Source: Streptomyces radiopugnans
Lineage (GTDB): Bacteria > Actinomycetota > Actinomycetes > Streptomycetales > Streptomycetaceae
Assembly (NCBI RefSeq): GCF_900110735.1
Contig: NZ_FOET01000002.1
Coordinates: 311,733-375,732, forward strand
Length of the DNA stretch: 64,000 bases
Reading direction: 5' to 3'
This document shows positions 32,391 to 40,700 of the stretch, piece after piece. The position numbers and the translations under genes are program-made. Positions within the stretch are counted from its first letter, which is position 1. Each line of letters starts with the position of its first letter. The notes under the pieces were generated by a model. It was not told where the DNA came from. It did not search any database and worked only from the letters and a program-made list of their open reading frames with translations.

Positions 32391-34220
32391 GTGCGCGATT
32401 TCAGCCTTCCGCCCGTGGTGGAGCCGATGCGGACGGGAGGGTTGGCGGACTCGGTCCACGAACTGGCCGAGCGCGACCCCGGCTTCGCACAGCTCGCCCG
32501 CAGCGAGGACCCGGCGGGCGGTGAGTGGGCCACCGTCACCGCCGCCGCCTTCCGCGACGAGGTGAGGGCCCTGGCCAAGGGCCTGCTGGCCGACGGCATA
32601 CGGTTCGACGACCGGGTCGCGGTGATGGCCCGCACCCGCTACGAGTGGACGCTGTTCAGCTACGCGCTGTGGACGATCGGCGCCCAGGTCGTGCCCGTCT
32701 ACCCAACCTCCTCCGCCGAGCAGGTGCGCTGGATCCTGGCCGACGCGCAGGTGGTGGCGATCGTCGTCGAGCACGAGGAGCACGCCATGACGGTGGGCTC
32801 GGTGTGCGACGCGGCACCGTCGCTGCGCCGCATCTGGCAGCTCGACAACGGCTGCGTACGGGAGTTGGCCGAGCTGGGGCGCGGCGTCACCGACGATCTG
32901 GTGGACCGCCACCGCCTCGCGGTGACACCGCGCTCGGTCGCCGCCGTCACCTACACCTCCGGCACCACCGGGCGCCCCAAGGGCTGTGTGATCACCCACG
33001 CCAACCTCGCGGCCGAGTGCGACATCCTGCTCGCCGGATGGCCCGGCCTCGTCGCCGCGCAGGGCGAGCAGCCGTCCATCCTCGCCTTCCTGCCGCTGTC
33101 CCACATCTACGGGCTGATGGTGCAGGTCTTCTGCATCCGCAACGGCATACTGCTGGGCCACCAGCCCGAGATCGCGCCCTCCCTGCTGCTGCCCGCGCTC
33201 GCGTCCTTCAGGCCGACGTTCGTCTTCGCCGTCCCCTACGTCTTCGAGAAGATCTACCGCAGGGCGCGGCAGGTCGCCCTGGAGGCCGGCAAGGGCGATG
33301 TGTTCGACCGGGCGATGGACGTCGCGGTGCGCTACGCCGAGGCCGTGGAACGGCACAACGCGGGCGCGGGTCCCGGCCCGGGGCCGATGCTCAGGGCCTC
33401 GCACGCGGTCTTCGACCGCACCGTCTACCGGAAGCTGCGGGCGGTGCTGGGCGGGCGTGTGCGGTACGCGGTCTCGGGCGGCTCCACGCTGCGGCGCGAA
33501 CTCGGCCTGATCTTCGCCGGCGCCGGGATCACGGTCTACGACGGCTACGGACTGACCGAGACCACCGCGGCGGTGACCGGCCAGCCGATGGGCCGCGTCA
33601 AGTTCGGCACGGTGGGCCGCCCGATGCCGGGCCACTCCGTCCACATCGCCCGCGACGGGGAGATCTGGGTGCACGGCGACGTCGTCTTCGCCGGCTACCT
33701 CAACGACCCCGAGGCGACCGCCAGGGTGTTGCGGGACGGCTGGTTCGCCACCGGGGACGTCGGCCACCTGGACGACGAGGGCTATCTGGTCATCACCGGA
33801 CGCAAGAAGGACATCATCGTCACCAGCGGCGGCAAGAGCGTCGCCCCGCAGATCCTGGAGGACCGCGTCCGCGCCCATCCGCTGGTCTCCCAGTGCCTGG
33901 TCGTCGGCGACGACCGCCCCTACGTCGCGGCGCTGATCACACTCGACCCCGAGGCGCTGGAGCACTGGTTCCGGCTGCGCGAGAGGGAGCCGCTGTCCCC
34001 CCGGGAGGTCCTGCGCGACGAGGAGCTGCACGCGGAGGTCCAGCGGGCGGTGTCCAAGGCCAACAACGCGGTGTCGCGGGCGGAGTCCATCCGGGCCTTC
34101 CGGATCCTGCCCGCGGAGTTCAGCATGCGGGACGGCCTGGTCACACCGTCGCTGAAGATGCGGCGGGCGGCGATCACGAAGATGTACGAGGCGGAGATCG
34201 AGGCCCTCTACGCCTCCTGA
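32391..34220 (+). CDS. Long-chain fatty acid-CoA ligase (second copy)
   Basis: 609 residues of the AMP-forming ligase family: YTSGTTGRPKG, YDGYGLTETTAAVTGQP, GDVGHLDDEGYLVITGRKKD and the C-terminal TSGGKSVAPQILE. I chose GTG at 32391 (VRDFSLPP, GGGGG five bases upstream) because actinobacterial homologues open with a Met-Arg-Glu-Phe-type sequence. An ATG at 32361 is the alternative, and the longer frame beyond it is low-complexity. It differs in sequence from the ligase at 349-2268, lies outside the beta-oxidation block and has no operator like those near fabG4. It probably feeds lipid synthesis or general fatty acid use. Confidence 0.92.
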   Translation: MRDFSLPPVVEPMRTGGLADSVHELAERDPGFAQLARSEDPAGGEWATVTAAAFRDEVRALAKGLLADGIRFDDRVAVMARTRYEWTLFSYALWTIGAQVVPVYPTSSAEQVRWILADAQVVAIVVEHEEHAMTVGSVCDAAPSLRRIWQLDNGCVRELAELGRGVTDDLVDRHRLAVTPRSVAAVTYTSGTTGRPKGCVITHANLAAECDILLAGWPGLVAAQGEQPSILAFLPLSHIYGLMVQVFCIRNGILLGHQPEIAPSLLLPALASFRPTFVFAVPYVFEKIYRRARQVALEAGKGDVFDRAMDVAVRYAEAVERHNAGAGPGPGPMLRASHAVFDRTVYRKLRAVLGGRVRYAVSGGSTLRRELGLIFAGAGITVYDGYGLTETTAAVTGQPMGRVKFGTVGRPMPGHSVHIARDGEIWVHGDVVFAGYLNDPEATARVLRDGWFATGDVGHLDDEGYLVITGRKKDIIVTSGGKSVAPQILEDRVRAHPLVSQCLVVGDDRPYVAALITLDPEALEHWFRLREREPLSPREVLRDEELHAEVQRAVSKANNAVSRAESIRAFRILPAEFSMRDGLVTPSLKMRRAAITKMYEAEIEALYAS

Positions 34221-34310
34221 ACCCGGCGCCCGGTTCGCACGGGAGCCCCGGAAAGCCGTCCCTGGAAACGGAGTTGACGCCCCCGGCGGGGCCACGGCAC
34301 CATCCGCCGG

Positions 34311-35822
34311 GTGGAGATCACCGACCTCACCCCGGCCGAGCTCCGCGTGTGGCGGGCGTTCCCGCTCAACGAGGGCGTCGATCTCCGCGAGAGCGCGGAC
34401 GACGACCCGGCGGACGGCGCGTCGTGGGGTCCCGGGCGCACCGTCCGCGCCGAAGTGCTGCGGGCGCTGCTCCTCGACGGCCCCACCACCGGTGGCCGGG
34501 TGCCCGGCCTGAAGCTGACCGGCGCGCGCGTCACCGGCCGGCTGGACCTCATGTACGGGACGGTCGACCCCGCCATGCGACTGCGGTCCTGCCACTTCGA
34601 GAAGCCGCCGAACCTGTACGGGGCGCAGGTCCGCGCCCTCGTCCTGAGCGACTCGGTGCTCCCCGGCCTCACCGCCGGCACCCTCCGCGTCGGCATCGTG
34701 CTGCGGATGACCGGCTGCCGGGTCACCGGCCCCGTACGGCTCGCGGGGGCGCAGCTGTCCGGGGCGCTCTTCCTCGACGGCGCGGTGCTGGGTGTCCCCG
34801 GAGCGCGAAGCGGCCGACCACCGGGCCCGGAGCGGGAGGATTCCGGGGAACGGCCGGAACCGGCCCTCCAGCTCAACCACGCGACGGTCGGCACCGACGT
34901 CTGGGCCGTGGGCCTCACCGCCCACGGCCGGGTGCGGATGGACGGCGCCACCGTGGGCGGACTGGTGAACCTCGACGACGCCGAACTGCACGACCCGGAC
35001 GGCCTCGCCCTGGAGGCCGAAACCCTGTCGGTCGGCACCGACCTGCGCGCCGCCCGGCTGCGCGCCCGCGGCATGGTCAACCTCAGCGGCGCCACGATTC
35101 CCCGCCGGCTTGTCCTGAGCTCCGCGCGGCTCTCCACCCCCGCCGGGCAGGCGCTGCGGGCCAGCGTCAGCACCATCGGCGAACTGTGGCTGCGCGGCAC
35201 GGCCCCGGTGCAGGGGGCCGTGAACCTGCGCGGCGCCCAGCTCGACCTGCTGGAAGCCGCCCCGGAGGTGTGGCCCGAGCGGGTCAGGATCGACGGGCTC
35301 ACCTACCGGCGGCTGTCCCCGCACCTGCCCGCCGAGCGGCGACTGCCGCTGCTGGAACGTGAGGAGACGGGCCATCTCCCTTACGCGTACGAGCAGTTGG
35401 CCACCGCGTACCGCGCCGCGGGCGACGAGGTGGGCGCCCGCACCGTGCAACTGGCCAAGCTCCGGCGCCACCGTCGCACCCTGCCTCCGTACGCCAGGCT
35501 CTGGGGGTACGTCCAGGACGTGACCGTCGGTTACGGCTTCCGCCCGATGCGCGCCGCCGGATGGCTGCTGGTCCTGCTGCTCACCGGCACACTGGCCTTC
35601 GCCCGGGAGCGTCCCCGCCCGCTCAAGGCCGACGAGGCTCCCGACTTCAACCCCGTCTTCTACACCCTCGACCTGCTGCTGCCGATCATCGGCTTCGGCC
35701 AGGAGGCCGCCTTCGCGCCCCGGGGCGTGCACCAGTGGCTGGCGTACCTGCTCATCGTCACGGGCTGGATCCTGGCCACGACCACCGCGGCGGGCGTCAC
35801 CCGCGCCCTCAGCCGCCAGTGA
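34311..35822 (+). CDS. Membrane protein with pentapeptide-like beta-helix
   Basis: 503 residues. Residues ~60-330 are a run of degenerate five-residue repeats with small hydrophobic residues at fixed steps (LKLTGARVTGRLDLMYGTVD, VRLAGAQLSGALFLDGAVLG and others), expected to fold as a right-handed beta-helix. The C-terminus has hydrophobic segments at ~413-430 (AAGWLLVLLLTGTLAFA) and ~475-497 (LAYLLIVTGWILATTTAAGV), with a shorter one between. Streptomyces homologues are often labelled membrane-associated oxidoreductase, but I see no redox motif. The start is GTG at 34311. Function unknown. Confidence 0.75.
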   Translation: MEITDLTPAELRVWRAFPLNEGVDLRESADDDPADGASWGPGRTVRAEVLRALLLDGPTTGGRVPGLKLTGARVTGRLDLMYGTVDPAMRLRSCHFEKPPNLYGAQVRALVLSDSVLPGLTAGTLRVGIVLRMTGCRVTGPVRLAGAQLSGALFLDGAVLGVPGARSGRPPGPEREDSGERPEPALQLNHATVGTDVWAVGLTAHGRVRMDGATVGGLVNLDDAELHDPDGLALEAETLSVGTDLRAARLRARGMVNLSGATIPRRLVLSSARLSTPAGQALRASVSTIGELWLRGTAPVQGAVNLRGAQLDLLEAAPEVWPERVRIDGLTYRRLSPHLPAERRLPLLEREETGHLPYAYEQLATAYRAAGDEVGARTVQLAKLRRHRRTLPPYARLWGYVQDVTVGYGFRPMRAAGWLLVLLLTGTLAFARERPRPLKADEAPDFNPVFYTLDLLLPIIGFGQEAAFAPRGVHQWLAYLLIVTGWILATTTAAGVTRALSRQ

Positions 35823-35840
35823 GCGCAGCCGCGGCGGGCG

Positions 35841-36066
35841 CCCTTGGATCGCTGGGCGTGCCGATCGTCGCCGACCCGGAGCGCGGGCACGTCCCCCGTA
35901 CCTGCCCCTGGTCAACGGGGCGCGCGGCCGTGTCGTCCGCGCCACGGAGAGGAACGAGATCGTGCGGACGCCGGACTGGCGCCGCGTGCACGCGGCCCTC
36001 AGGCGCGCGTCCGGTCCTGCGCTCGGCCGTCGGCGTGGCCGCCCGGCGGAAGGGGCGGACCGGTGA
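35841..36066 (+). pseudogene. LD-carboxypeptidase (S66 family) C-terminal relic
   Basis: One frame reads LGSLGVPIVADPERGHVP. A one-base shift near 35895 continues as PYLPLVNGARGRVVRATERN, then runs to a stop at 36064. Together they resemble the last ~60 residues of S66 peptidases (LdcA/MccF type), where GVPIV...GH...LPLG-like motifs surround the catalytic His. The N-terminal two-thirds are missing. The match rests on short motifs only, so the family call is tentative. Confidence 0.45.
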
Positions 36067-36079
36067 AGGGGCGGAACGC

Positions 36080-36724
36080 TCAGCCCGCCCGGACGGCGGC
36101 GAGGCGGGCATCCACCGCGGCGACACCGTCAATACCCTGGCACAGGCCCACGACCACCGGGACGAGACGCGGCTCCGGGACGTCTCCCCGAAGGGTGACG
36201 ACCCCGTCCCGGACCTCGACCGCGACGGCGCCCTCGTCCAGGCCCAGGATGTCCCCCAGGACGTCCTGCTCGACCTCGTCGCGGATCTCGGCGTCGGATC
36301 GGATGAAGACGTCGAGCAGGTCGCTGCGGGTGACGATGCCGGTGAGGAGCCCGTCGTCGTCGACCACCGGCAGCTGCTTGACGTGCCGCCCGCGCAGTTC
36401 CCGCGCGACACGGGGGATCGTCCAGTCGGCGCGGGCGGTGAAGACGGGGCTGCTCATGAGCGCGCCCGCGGTCCGGGCCCGGGCCTTGCCCCAGGAGCGC
36501 TCGTCGTCTCCGTCCTGCCCCTGCGGATCGGGCATGCCGGTCTCGTGCCGCAGCACGTCGGACGCGGACACGACGCCGACGGGGGCGCCGTCGTCGTCGA
36601 CGACCGGGGCCGCGACGATGTCGTTCGCGTCCATCAGGGCGGCGACCTCCGGCAACGGTGTGTCGGGGCGGAAGGTGACCACGTCCTCGGTCATCACGTC
36701 ACCGACCGTGTGGCGGTACAGCAT
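36080..36724 (-). CDS. CBS-pair and BON-domain protein (second copy)
   Basis: 214 residues: CBS1 (TVGDVMTEDVVTFRPDTPLP), CBS2 (TAGALMSSPVFTARADWTIP, then SDLLDVF) and a C-terminal BON domain (VAVEVRDGVVTLRGDVPEPR). Domain order and many motif residues match the protein at 14526-15227. The start is ATG at 36724 with GGAGGAGG upstream; an earlier in-frame ATG would add a low-complexity stretch. The divergent spacer to the methyltransferase gene holds three DosR-like boxes, so it may belong to the same regulon although it lies 20 kb away. Confidence 0.88.
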   Translation of the reverse strand: MLYRHTVGDVMTEDVVTFRPDTPLPEVAALMDANDIVAAPVVDDDGAPVGVVSASDVLRHETGMPDPQGQDGDDERSWGKARARTAGALMSSPVFTARADWTIPRVARELRGRHVKQLPVVDDDGLLTGIVTRSDLLDVFIRSDAEIRDEVEQDVLGDILGLDEGAVAVEVRDGVVTLRGDVPEPRLVPVVVGLCQGIDGVAAVDARLAAVRAG

Positions 36725-36833
36725 GGCATCGGCCTCCTCCGCTTCACGGCGCCGGCCGCCGCGCCCTCGCCGGCCGGTCCGCGCCGTCGCCGTCCTCCCT
36801 CCCCATGACAACACCGCGCCGCTCCGGCGGCCA

Positions 36834-36888
36834 GTGCCGTTCGGCCCGACGGGGAGGCCGGCGGTCCCACGACCAGGGCCGCTGTCCT
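36834..36888. promoter_or_regulatory. Three imperfect DevR/DosR-like boxes in a divergent spacer
   Basis: GTGCCGTTCGGCCC (36834-36847, one mismatch), AGGCCGGCGGTCCC (36855-36868, one mismatch) and AGGGCCGCTGTCCT (36875-36888, two mismatches) follow GGG-N-C-N4-G-N-CCC with centres 21 and 20 bp apart. They lie between the CBS-BON gene (minus) and the methyltransferase gene (plus). The third overlaps the methyltransferase -10, so direction of control is unclear. Confidence 0.45.
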
Positions 36889-36899
36889 ATCCTCGGCCG

Positions 36900-37568
36900 A
36901 TGCGCTTACACCCCATCGACCGCCCGGCCGATCTCGACACGGTCCGTGAGTCCTATGACCGGGTGGCCGACAACTACGTTCACATGGTCCAGACGACGGG
37001 CTGCGGCGACATCCGCACCCATCCCTGGCTCAAGGCGTCGATCGACGCCTTCGCCGACACCGTGCGCGGGCTCGGCCCCGTCCTCGACGTCGGCTGCGGC
37101 CCCGGAACGGTGACCGCCTACCTCGCCGAACGCGGGCTCGACGTGTCCGGGGTCGACCTCTCTCCCCGCATGATCGAGAACGCGCGCCGTCTCTACCCGC
37201 ACTGCCGCTTCGATGTCGCCTCCGCCACCGACCTCGACCTCGGTGAGGCGTCCCTCGGCGGCGTGCTCGGGTGGTGGTCGCTGTTCAACCTCCCCCGCGA
37301 CGTCCTCCCCCAGGTCCTCGCCATGTTCGCGCGCGCCCTGAAGCCGGGCGGACACCTCATCACGGCGACACACGTCGGCGACGAGGACATTGCGCGCACC
37401 GAGGCCTACGGAGGCGTCCCCGTCCACTGGACGACACACCAGTGGCGGCCGGAACAGCTCGTGGACCTGATCGAGCGGGCCGGCCTGCGCCCGGTCGCCG
37501 AGCTCCGCCTCCCCGCCGATGAGCAGACCGGTCCGGGCGTGGTCGTCATGGCCAGGCGCCCCGGCTGA
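36900..37568 (+). CDS. SAM-dependent methyltransferase (class I)
   Basis: 222 residues: motif I VLDVGCGPGTVTAYLAERG, the acidic residue of motif II in VSGVDLSPRMI, motif post-I FDVASATDLDL, and GGVLGWWSLFNLP. The C-terminal strand is HLITATHVG with the usual Rossmann finish. A TATCCT -10 at 36888-36893 places transcription start at ATG 36900, so the message is probably leaderless. Homologues are generic methyltransferases of unknown small-molecule target. A triplet of DosR-like boxes overlaps its upstream region. Confidence 0.87.
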   Translation: MRLHPIDRPADLDTVRESYDRVADNYVHMVQTTGCGDIRTHPWLKASIDAFADTVRGLGPVLDVGCGPGTVTAYLAERGLDVSGVDLSPRMIENARRLYPHCRFDVASATDLDLGEASLGGVLGWWSLFNLPRDVLPQVLAMFARALKPGGHLITATHVGDEDIARTEAYGGVPVHWTTHQWRPEQLVDLIERAGLRPVAELRLPADEQTGPGVVVMARRPG

Positions 37569-37576
37569 GGGACGGA

Positions 37577-37598
37577 CGCCGGGCCCCGTCGCCCGGCG
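37577..37598 (+). terminator. Hairpin after the methyltransferase gene
   Basis: CGCCGGG (37577-37583) and CCCGGCG (37592-37598), 7-bp arms with an 8-base loop, 8 bases past the stop. Confidence 0.45.
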
Positions 37599-37662
37599 CC
37601 TGCCGCCGCCGTCCGCCGGCGGAGCCCGCCTCTTCGATCAGACGAGGGCGGCACGCCTCTTG

Positions 37663-37686
37663 ATAGGCAAGTAGCCACTTGCCTAT
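37663..37686. promoter_or_regulatory. ArsR-type operator overlapping the start codon
   Basis: Perfect 10-bp arms: ATAGGCAAGT (37663-37672) and ACTTGCCTAT (37677-37686) around four bases. The right arm covers the first two bases of the ATG at 37685, so bound repressor would sit on the translation start. Long A/T-rich arms stand out from the 70%+ GC background. Confidence 0.75.
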
Positions 37687-37990
37687 GGTGTTGGTCGTGG
37701 CGGAGGACCTCTTCAAGGCACTGGCCGACCCCACCCGCCGGCGCATCCTCGATGAGCTGGTGGAGCGGGACGGCCAGACCCTCTTCGAGATTTGCGCAAG
37801 GCTGGCGAACAAGCACGGTCTGGGGCTGTCCCGCCAGGCGATCAGCCAGCACCTGGCCGTACTGGAATCCGCCGGTCTGGTCGTTTCACGGCGCCAGGGC
37901 CGCTACAAGTTCCACGACCTGAACACCGAACCCCTCGAGCTCATCGTGACCCGATGGCTCAGGCCCGACACCCCGGAGAGCACATCATGA
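37685..37990 (+). CDS. ArsR-family winged-helix repressor
   Basis: 101 residues, mostly the ArsR HTH: LFKALADPTRRRILDELVE, then LSRQAISQHLAVLESAGLVV (recognition helix ~60-70) and the wing SRRQGRYKFHDL. No metal-binding ELCVCDL cysteine box is visible, so it belongs to the non-metal branch often paired with VOC or START-domain genes. Start ATG 37685 lies inside the operator; TTG 37679 and GTG 37697 are possible alternatives. The stop overlaps the ATG of the VOC gene by ATGA, so translation is coupled. Confidence 0.88.
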   Translation: MVLVVAEDLFKALADPTRRRILDELVERDGQTLFEICARLANKHGLGLSRQAISQHLAVLESAGLVVSRRQGRYKFHDLNTEPLELIVTRWLRPDTPESTS

Positions 37991-38373
37991 GGATCCACCT
38001 CACCAGCGTCTTCGTCGACGACCAGGACAAGGCCCTGCGCTTCTACACCGACGTGCTGGGCTTCGTGAAGAAGCACGACGTCCCGCTGGGCACGGACCGG
38101 TGGCTGACCGTGGTCTCGCCGGAGGATCCCGACGGAACCGAGCTGCTGCTCGAGCCCTCCGGCCATCCCGCGGTGCGGCCGTACAGGACGGCACTGGCCC
38201 AGGACGGCATCCCGGCCGCCTCTTTCGCCGTGGACGACGTACGGGCGGAGTTCGATCGGCTGCGCGGGCTCGGGGTGCGCTTCACCCAGGAGCCGCTGGA
38301 GATGGGCGCGATCACCACCGCGGTCCTGGACGACACCTGCGGCAACCTGATTCAGATCGCGCACAGCGGGTGA
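37987..38373 (+). CDS. VOC-family (glyoxalase/bleomycin-resistance-like) protein
   Basis: 128 residues forming two beta-alpha-beta-beta-beta units: LTSVFVDDQDKALRFYTDVL opens the first and AASFAVDDVRAEFDRLRGLG the second, with metal-site Glu candidates in LLLEP and at the C-terminal NLIQIAHSG strand. The fold serves lyases, dioxygenases and antibiotic-sequestering proteins; the substrate is unknown. ATGA overlap with the ArsR gene indicates one operon repressed by it. A hairpin follows directly. Confidence 0.88.
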   Translation: MRIHLTSVFVDDQDKALRFYTDVLGFVKKHDVPLGTDRWLTVVSPEDPDGTELLLEPSGHPAVRPYRTALAQDGIPAASFAVDDVRAEFDRLRGLGVRFTQEPLEMGAITTAVLDDTCGNLIQIAHSG

Positions 38374-38379
38374 GGCACC

Positions 38380-38405
38380 GGCCCGGGCCTCCCCGGCCCC
38401 GGGCC
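38380..38405 (+). terminator. Terminator hairpin of the ArsR-VOC operon
   Basis: GGCCCGGG (38380-38387) and CCCGGGCC (38398-38405) with a 10-base loop, seven bases past the stop. The remaining spacer to 38673 holds no gene I can support; only the TAATCT -10 of the next gene stands out. Confidence 0.55.
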
Positions 38406-38673
38406 CACCCGTTCGACGAGGCATCCGCCGCGATCCACCGTCCGCCGTCAGGTTCGGACGCACGGCACGGGCGAGGCGGCGGCACGGCGCACGGGCACCA
38501 CAGCGGGGACTGCCGGCGCAGCCGCCCCTGACAGAGCAGCGCCCGCAAGGGGTCTCCGGGAGATACGGGGTGAATTCATGTCTCCCACACTGCCGACGGA
38601 TCCACGTCCGGGCATCCAGGGGTCGCCCCGGAACGGACCCCGACCTCACCTGGTCACGCCCTAATCTGGCCCC

Positions 38674-39489
38674 ATGGCAGGAGATGTGGACTTCCGAGTC
38701 GGCGACGTACTGTCCGTCACCTGTCCGTTCACCGGGGCCCGGGTGACGGGCTTCGGGCCGGATCACCTGGCTCTGGAATGGCCGTGGTGGCAGCCCGATC
38801 CCAGCGGCGAGGTCGGCCACTGGAACGGAATCGTGGCGCTGGGGCTCGTTTTCGGAACCCACGTGTGGGAAGAGACGGGACTGTTCCGCACCGACCCGGC
38901 GCCGGAGCACCTGGAGCCAGGGGACGTGTGCCGGGTCGGTGTGCCGCCGACGGTGGTCCATGTGACCGCCGTCGACCGCTTCGACCCGCCGCTGAAGACC
39001 GTCTGGTTGCCCCATCCCCGTCTGGTGGTCTCGGTGCTCCCCAGAGGTCTGTCACACCGGGAGGTTCCGGTGGCCAGCCATGACGACGGCACCGGTTACG
39101 AGATCTACCCGGGTGACGGCATACCGTTCACCTTTGACCTGCTGTTCCGGCCGTACGCCTCCCTCCAGCCCGGCGACGAGGTCGCCGACGCCGTCGGCAG
39201 GGCATGGCGGTTCGACGGGCCGTGGGCCTGGTACGCTTTTGACGGCGAGGCGGACCCTGCGGCTCCGCAGTGGCCGCTGTCACTCCTGGCTCGTGCCGGT
39301 GTACCGCGCACCCCGGAAGCCGTCGCGACGGTGGCCCGTTCCACGGAGACCGGATCCCACCGGAACGTCCTCCTACGCTGGACCGAGCTCACCGACGCCG
39401 CCCCCACGCCCCCGGCACGGTCGTCCCTTCCTCCCGGTAGTCCCGGCACCACGGGAGACTACGAGTGGAGCCCAGGCCGTGCGCGGTGA
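38674..39489 (+). CDS. Hypothetical protein, leaderless message
   Basis: 271 residues, soluble, rich in Trp and Pro ([18 protein letters not shown], then [17 protein letters not shown]), probably mostly beta-strand with a disordered Pro/Thr/Ser-rich tail from ~240. A perfect-distance -10, TAATCT (38662-38667), puts transcription start at the ATG, so there is no leader. Codon use is normal for the window. I recognise no family. No signal peptide, membrane segment or catalytic motif is visible. Confidence 0.7.
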   Translation: MAGDVDFRVGDVLSVTCPFTGARVTGFGPDHLALEWPWWQPDPSGEVGHWNGIVALGLVFGTHVWEETGLFRTDPAPEHLEPGDVCRVGVPPTVVHVTAVDRFDPPLKTVWLPHPRLVVSVLPRGLSHREVPVASHDDGTGYEIYPGDGIPFTFDLLFRPYASLQPGDEVADAVGRAWRFDGPWAWYAFDGEADPAAPQWPLSLLARAGVPRTPEAVATVARSTETGSHRNVLLRWTELTDAAPTPPARSSLPPGSPGTTGDYEWSPGRAR

Positions 39490-39572
39490 CCATCCGGCCC
39501 GGGCGGCACCGGTCCCGTCTCGGGGATGATCTCCGGGAGGACGCCCGAGGAGAGCCCGGAGAGAGGAAGCAC

Positions 39573-40100
39573 ATGGCCACGACACCGGACGGCCGAACCG
39601 TCCCGCCGCCGCACGCCGACGAACGCACCATGCTGGAGGGCTGGTTGGACTTCCACCGGGAGACCCTGGTGCTGAAGTGCTCGGGGCTGGACGACCGCAG
39701 CCTTCGCACCGCCCCGCTGGAACCGTCGCCGATGACGCTGCTGGGCCTGGTCCAGCACCTGGCGGAGATCGAACGCAACTGGTTCCAGCGGGTCTTCGCC
39801 GGTCTCGACGTGCCGCCGGTCCACGCGGACGCCGGCTGGGACGGCTTCGGGCTCGTCCCGGAGCGCGGCATGGACGAGGCGCTGGCCGCCTGGCGCGCCG
39901 AGGTCGCGCGGGGACGCGAACTGACCGCCGGCGCCTCACTGGAGGCGACCGGCAGACTTTCGGAGCAGGAGGCCGCGCACATGGGCAGCGAGGACGTCTC
40001 GCTGCGCTGGATCCTGGTTCACCTGATCGAGGAGTACGCACGCCACAACGGCCACGCGGACCTGCTCCGGGAGCGCCTCGACGGCACCACCGGCCCCTGA
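39573..40100 (+). CDS. DinB-family (DUF664-like) protein
   Basis: 175 residues forming a four-helix DinB/YfiT-like bundle. The metal-type histidines are in [14 protein letters not shown] (about residue 56) and at [14 protein letters not shown] (about 151-163). Actinobacterial members are mycothiol- or bacillithiol-dependent transferases or of unknown activity. The start is ATG at 39573 with AGAGGA upstream; an upstream in-frame ATG at 39465 would overlap the preceding gene and adds a low-complexity lead. Confidence 0.88.
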   Translation: MATTPDGRTVPPPHADERTMLEGWLDFHRETLVLKCSGLDDRSLRTAPLEPSPMTLLGLVQHLAEIERNWFQRVFAGLDVPPVHADAGWDGFGLVPERGMDEALAAWRAEVARGRELTAGASLEATGRLSEQEAAHMGSEDVSLRWILVHLIEEYARHNGHADLLRERLDGTTGP

Positions 40101-40128
40101 GCGAACCCGCGCCGGCACCGCTGTGGTG

Positions 40129-40635
40129 TCACAGTGCCCGGCGCATACAGACCCGCGGCCACCGGTCCAGGCCGTGGGCCGCTTCGCGCTCGCGGATCTT
40201 CCGCAGACCGGGAGCGAGCCCGGTGTCGTCCATGATCTGGAAACCGCAGCGTGCGTAATAAGGGGCGTTCCACGGGACCTGGGCGAACGTGGTGAGAGTC
40301 AGGGCGGGTGCGCCCTCGCTCGTGGCGTGTGCCGCCAGATGCTCCAGCAGCGACCGGCCGACACCGCGGCGCGCGCTGTCCGGATGCACCGAGACCTGCT
40401 CGACGTGGAGGTTGCCGTCGACACGGTCGGCGATCAGGTATGCGACCGGGACATCGGCGCCGTTGGCCACGACCCAGGCCAGCCCGGCATGGTGGTAGCG
40501 GGCGAGCTCACCGAGCGAGAGCGGCTCGTCCTCGGCGATCTCCGGCATGCCGATGTCCCGGAAGCACTGCCCGGCGGCCCTCTCGATGTCCTGGAGGACG
40601 GGCAGCTCGTTCAGGCGCACAGCTCGGATGGACAT
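40129..40635 (-). CDS. GNAT-family N-acetyltransferase
   Basis: 168 residues: N-terminal IRAVRLNELPVLQDIERAAG, the core strand LHVEQVSVHPDSARRGVGRS with the acetyl-CoA loop, the alpha3 helix LLEHLAAHATSEG, and the C-terminal NAPYYARCGFQIMDD. The length and motifs match the broad GNAT group acting on small amines. The start is ATG at 40635. It is convergent with the DinB gene, 28 bases apart. Confidence 0.88.
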   Translation of the reverse strand: MSIRAVRLNELPVLQDIERAAGQCFRDIGMPEIAEDEPLSLGELARYHHAGLAWVVANGADVPVAYLIADRVDGNLHVEQVSVHPDSARRGVGRSLLEHLAAHATSEGAPALTLTTFAQVPWNAPYYARCGFQIMDDTGLAPGLRKIREREAAHGLDRWPRVCMRRAL

Positions 40636-40700
40636 GCACGCATTCTCCACGGCACACCGGAAGGCGCCGGCAAACACCCCGGCACAACCGCCCGGTCCTA

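Noticed and set aside
32148..35945. A 1265-codon minus-strand open frame
   Set aside because: It is antisense to the second acyl-CoA ligase and the beta-helix membrane protein, with low-complexity composition and no recognisable motif.
38579..38665. 28-codon frame starting ATG in the 38374-38673 spacer
   Set aside because: No convincing ribosome-binding site, no codon bias, and it overlaps the promoter of the next gene.
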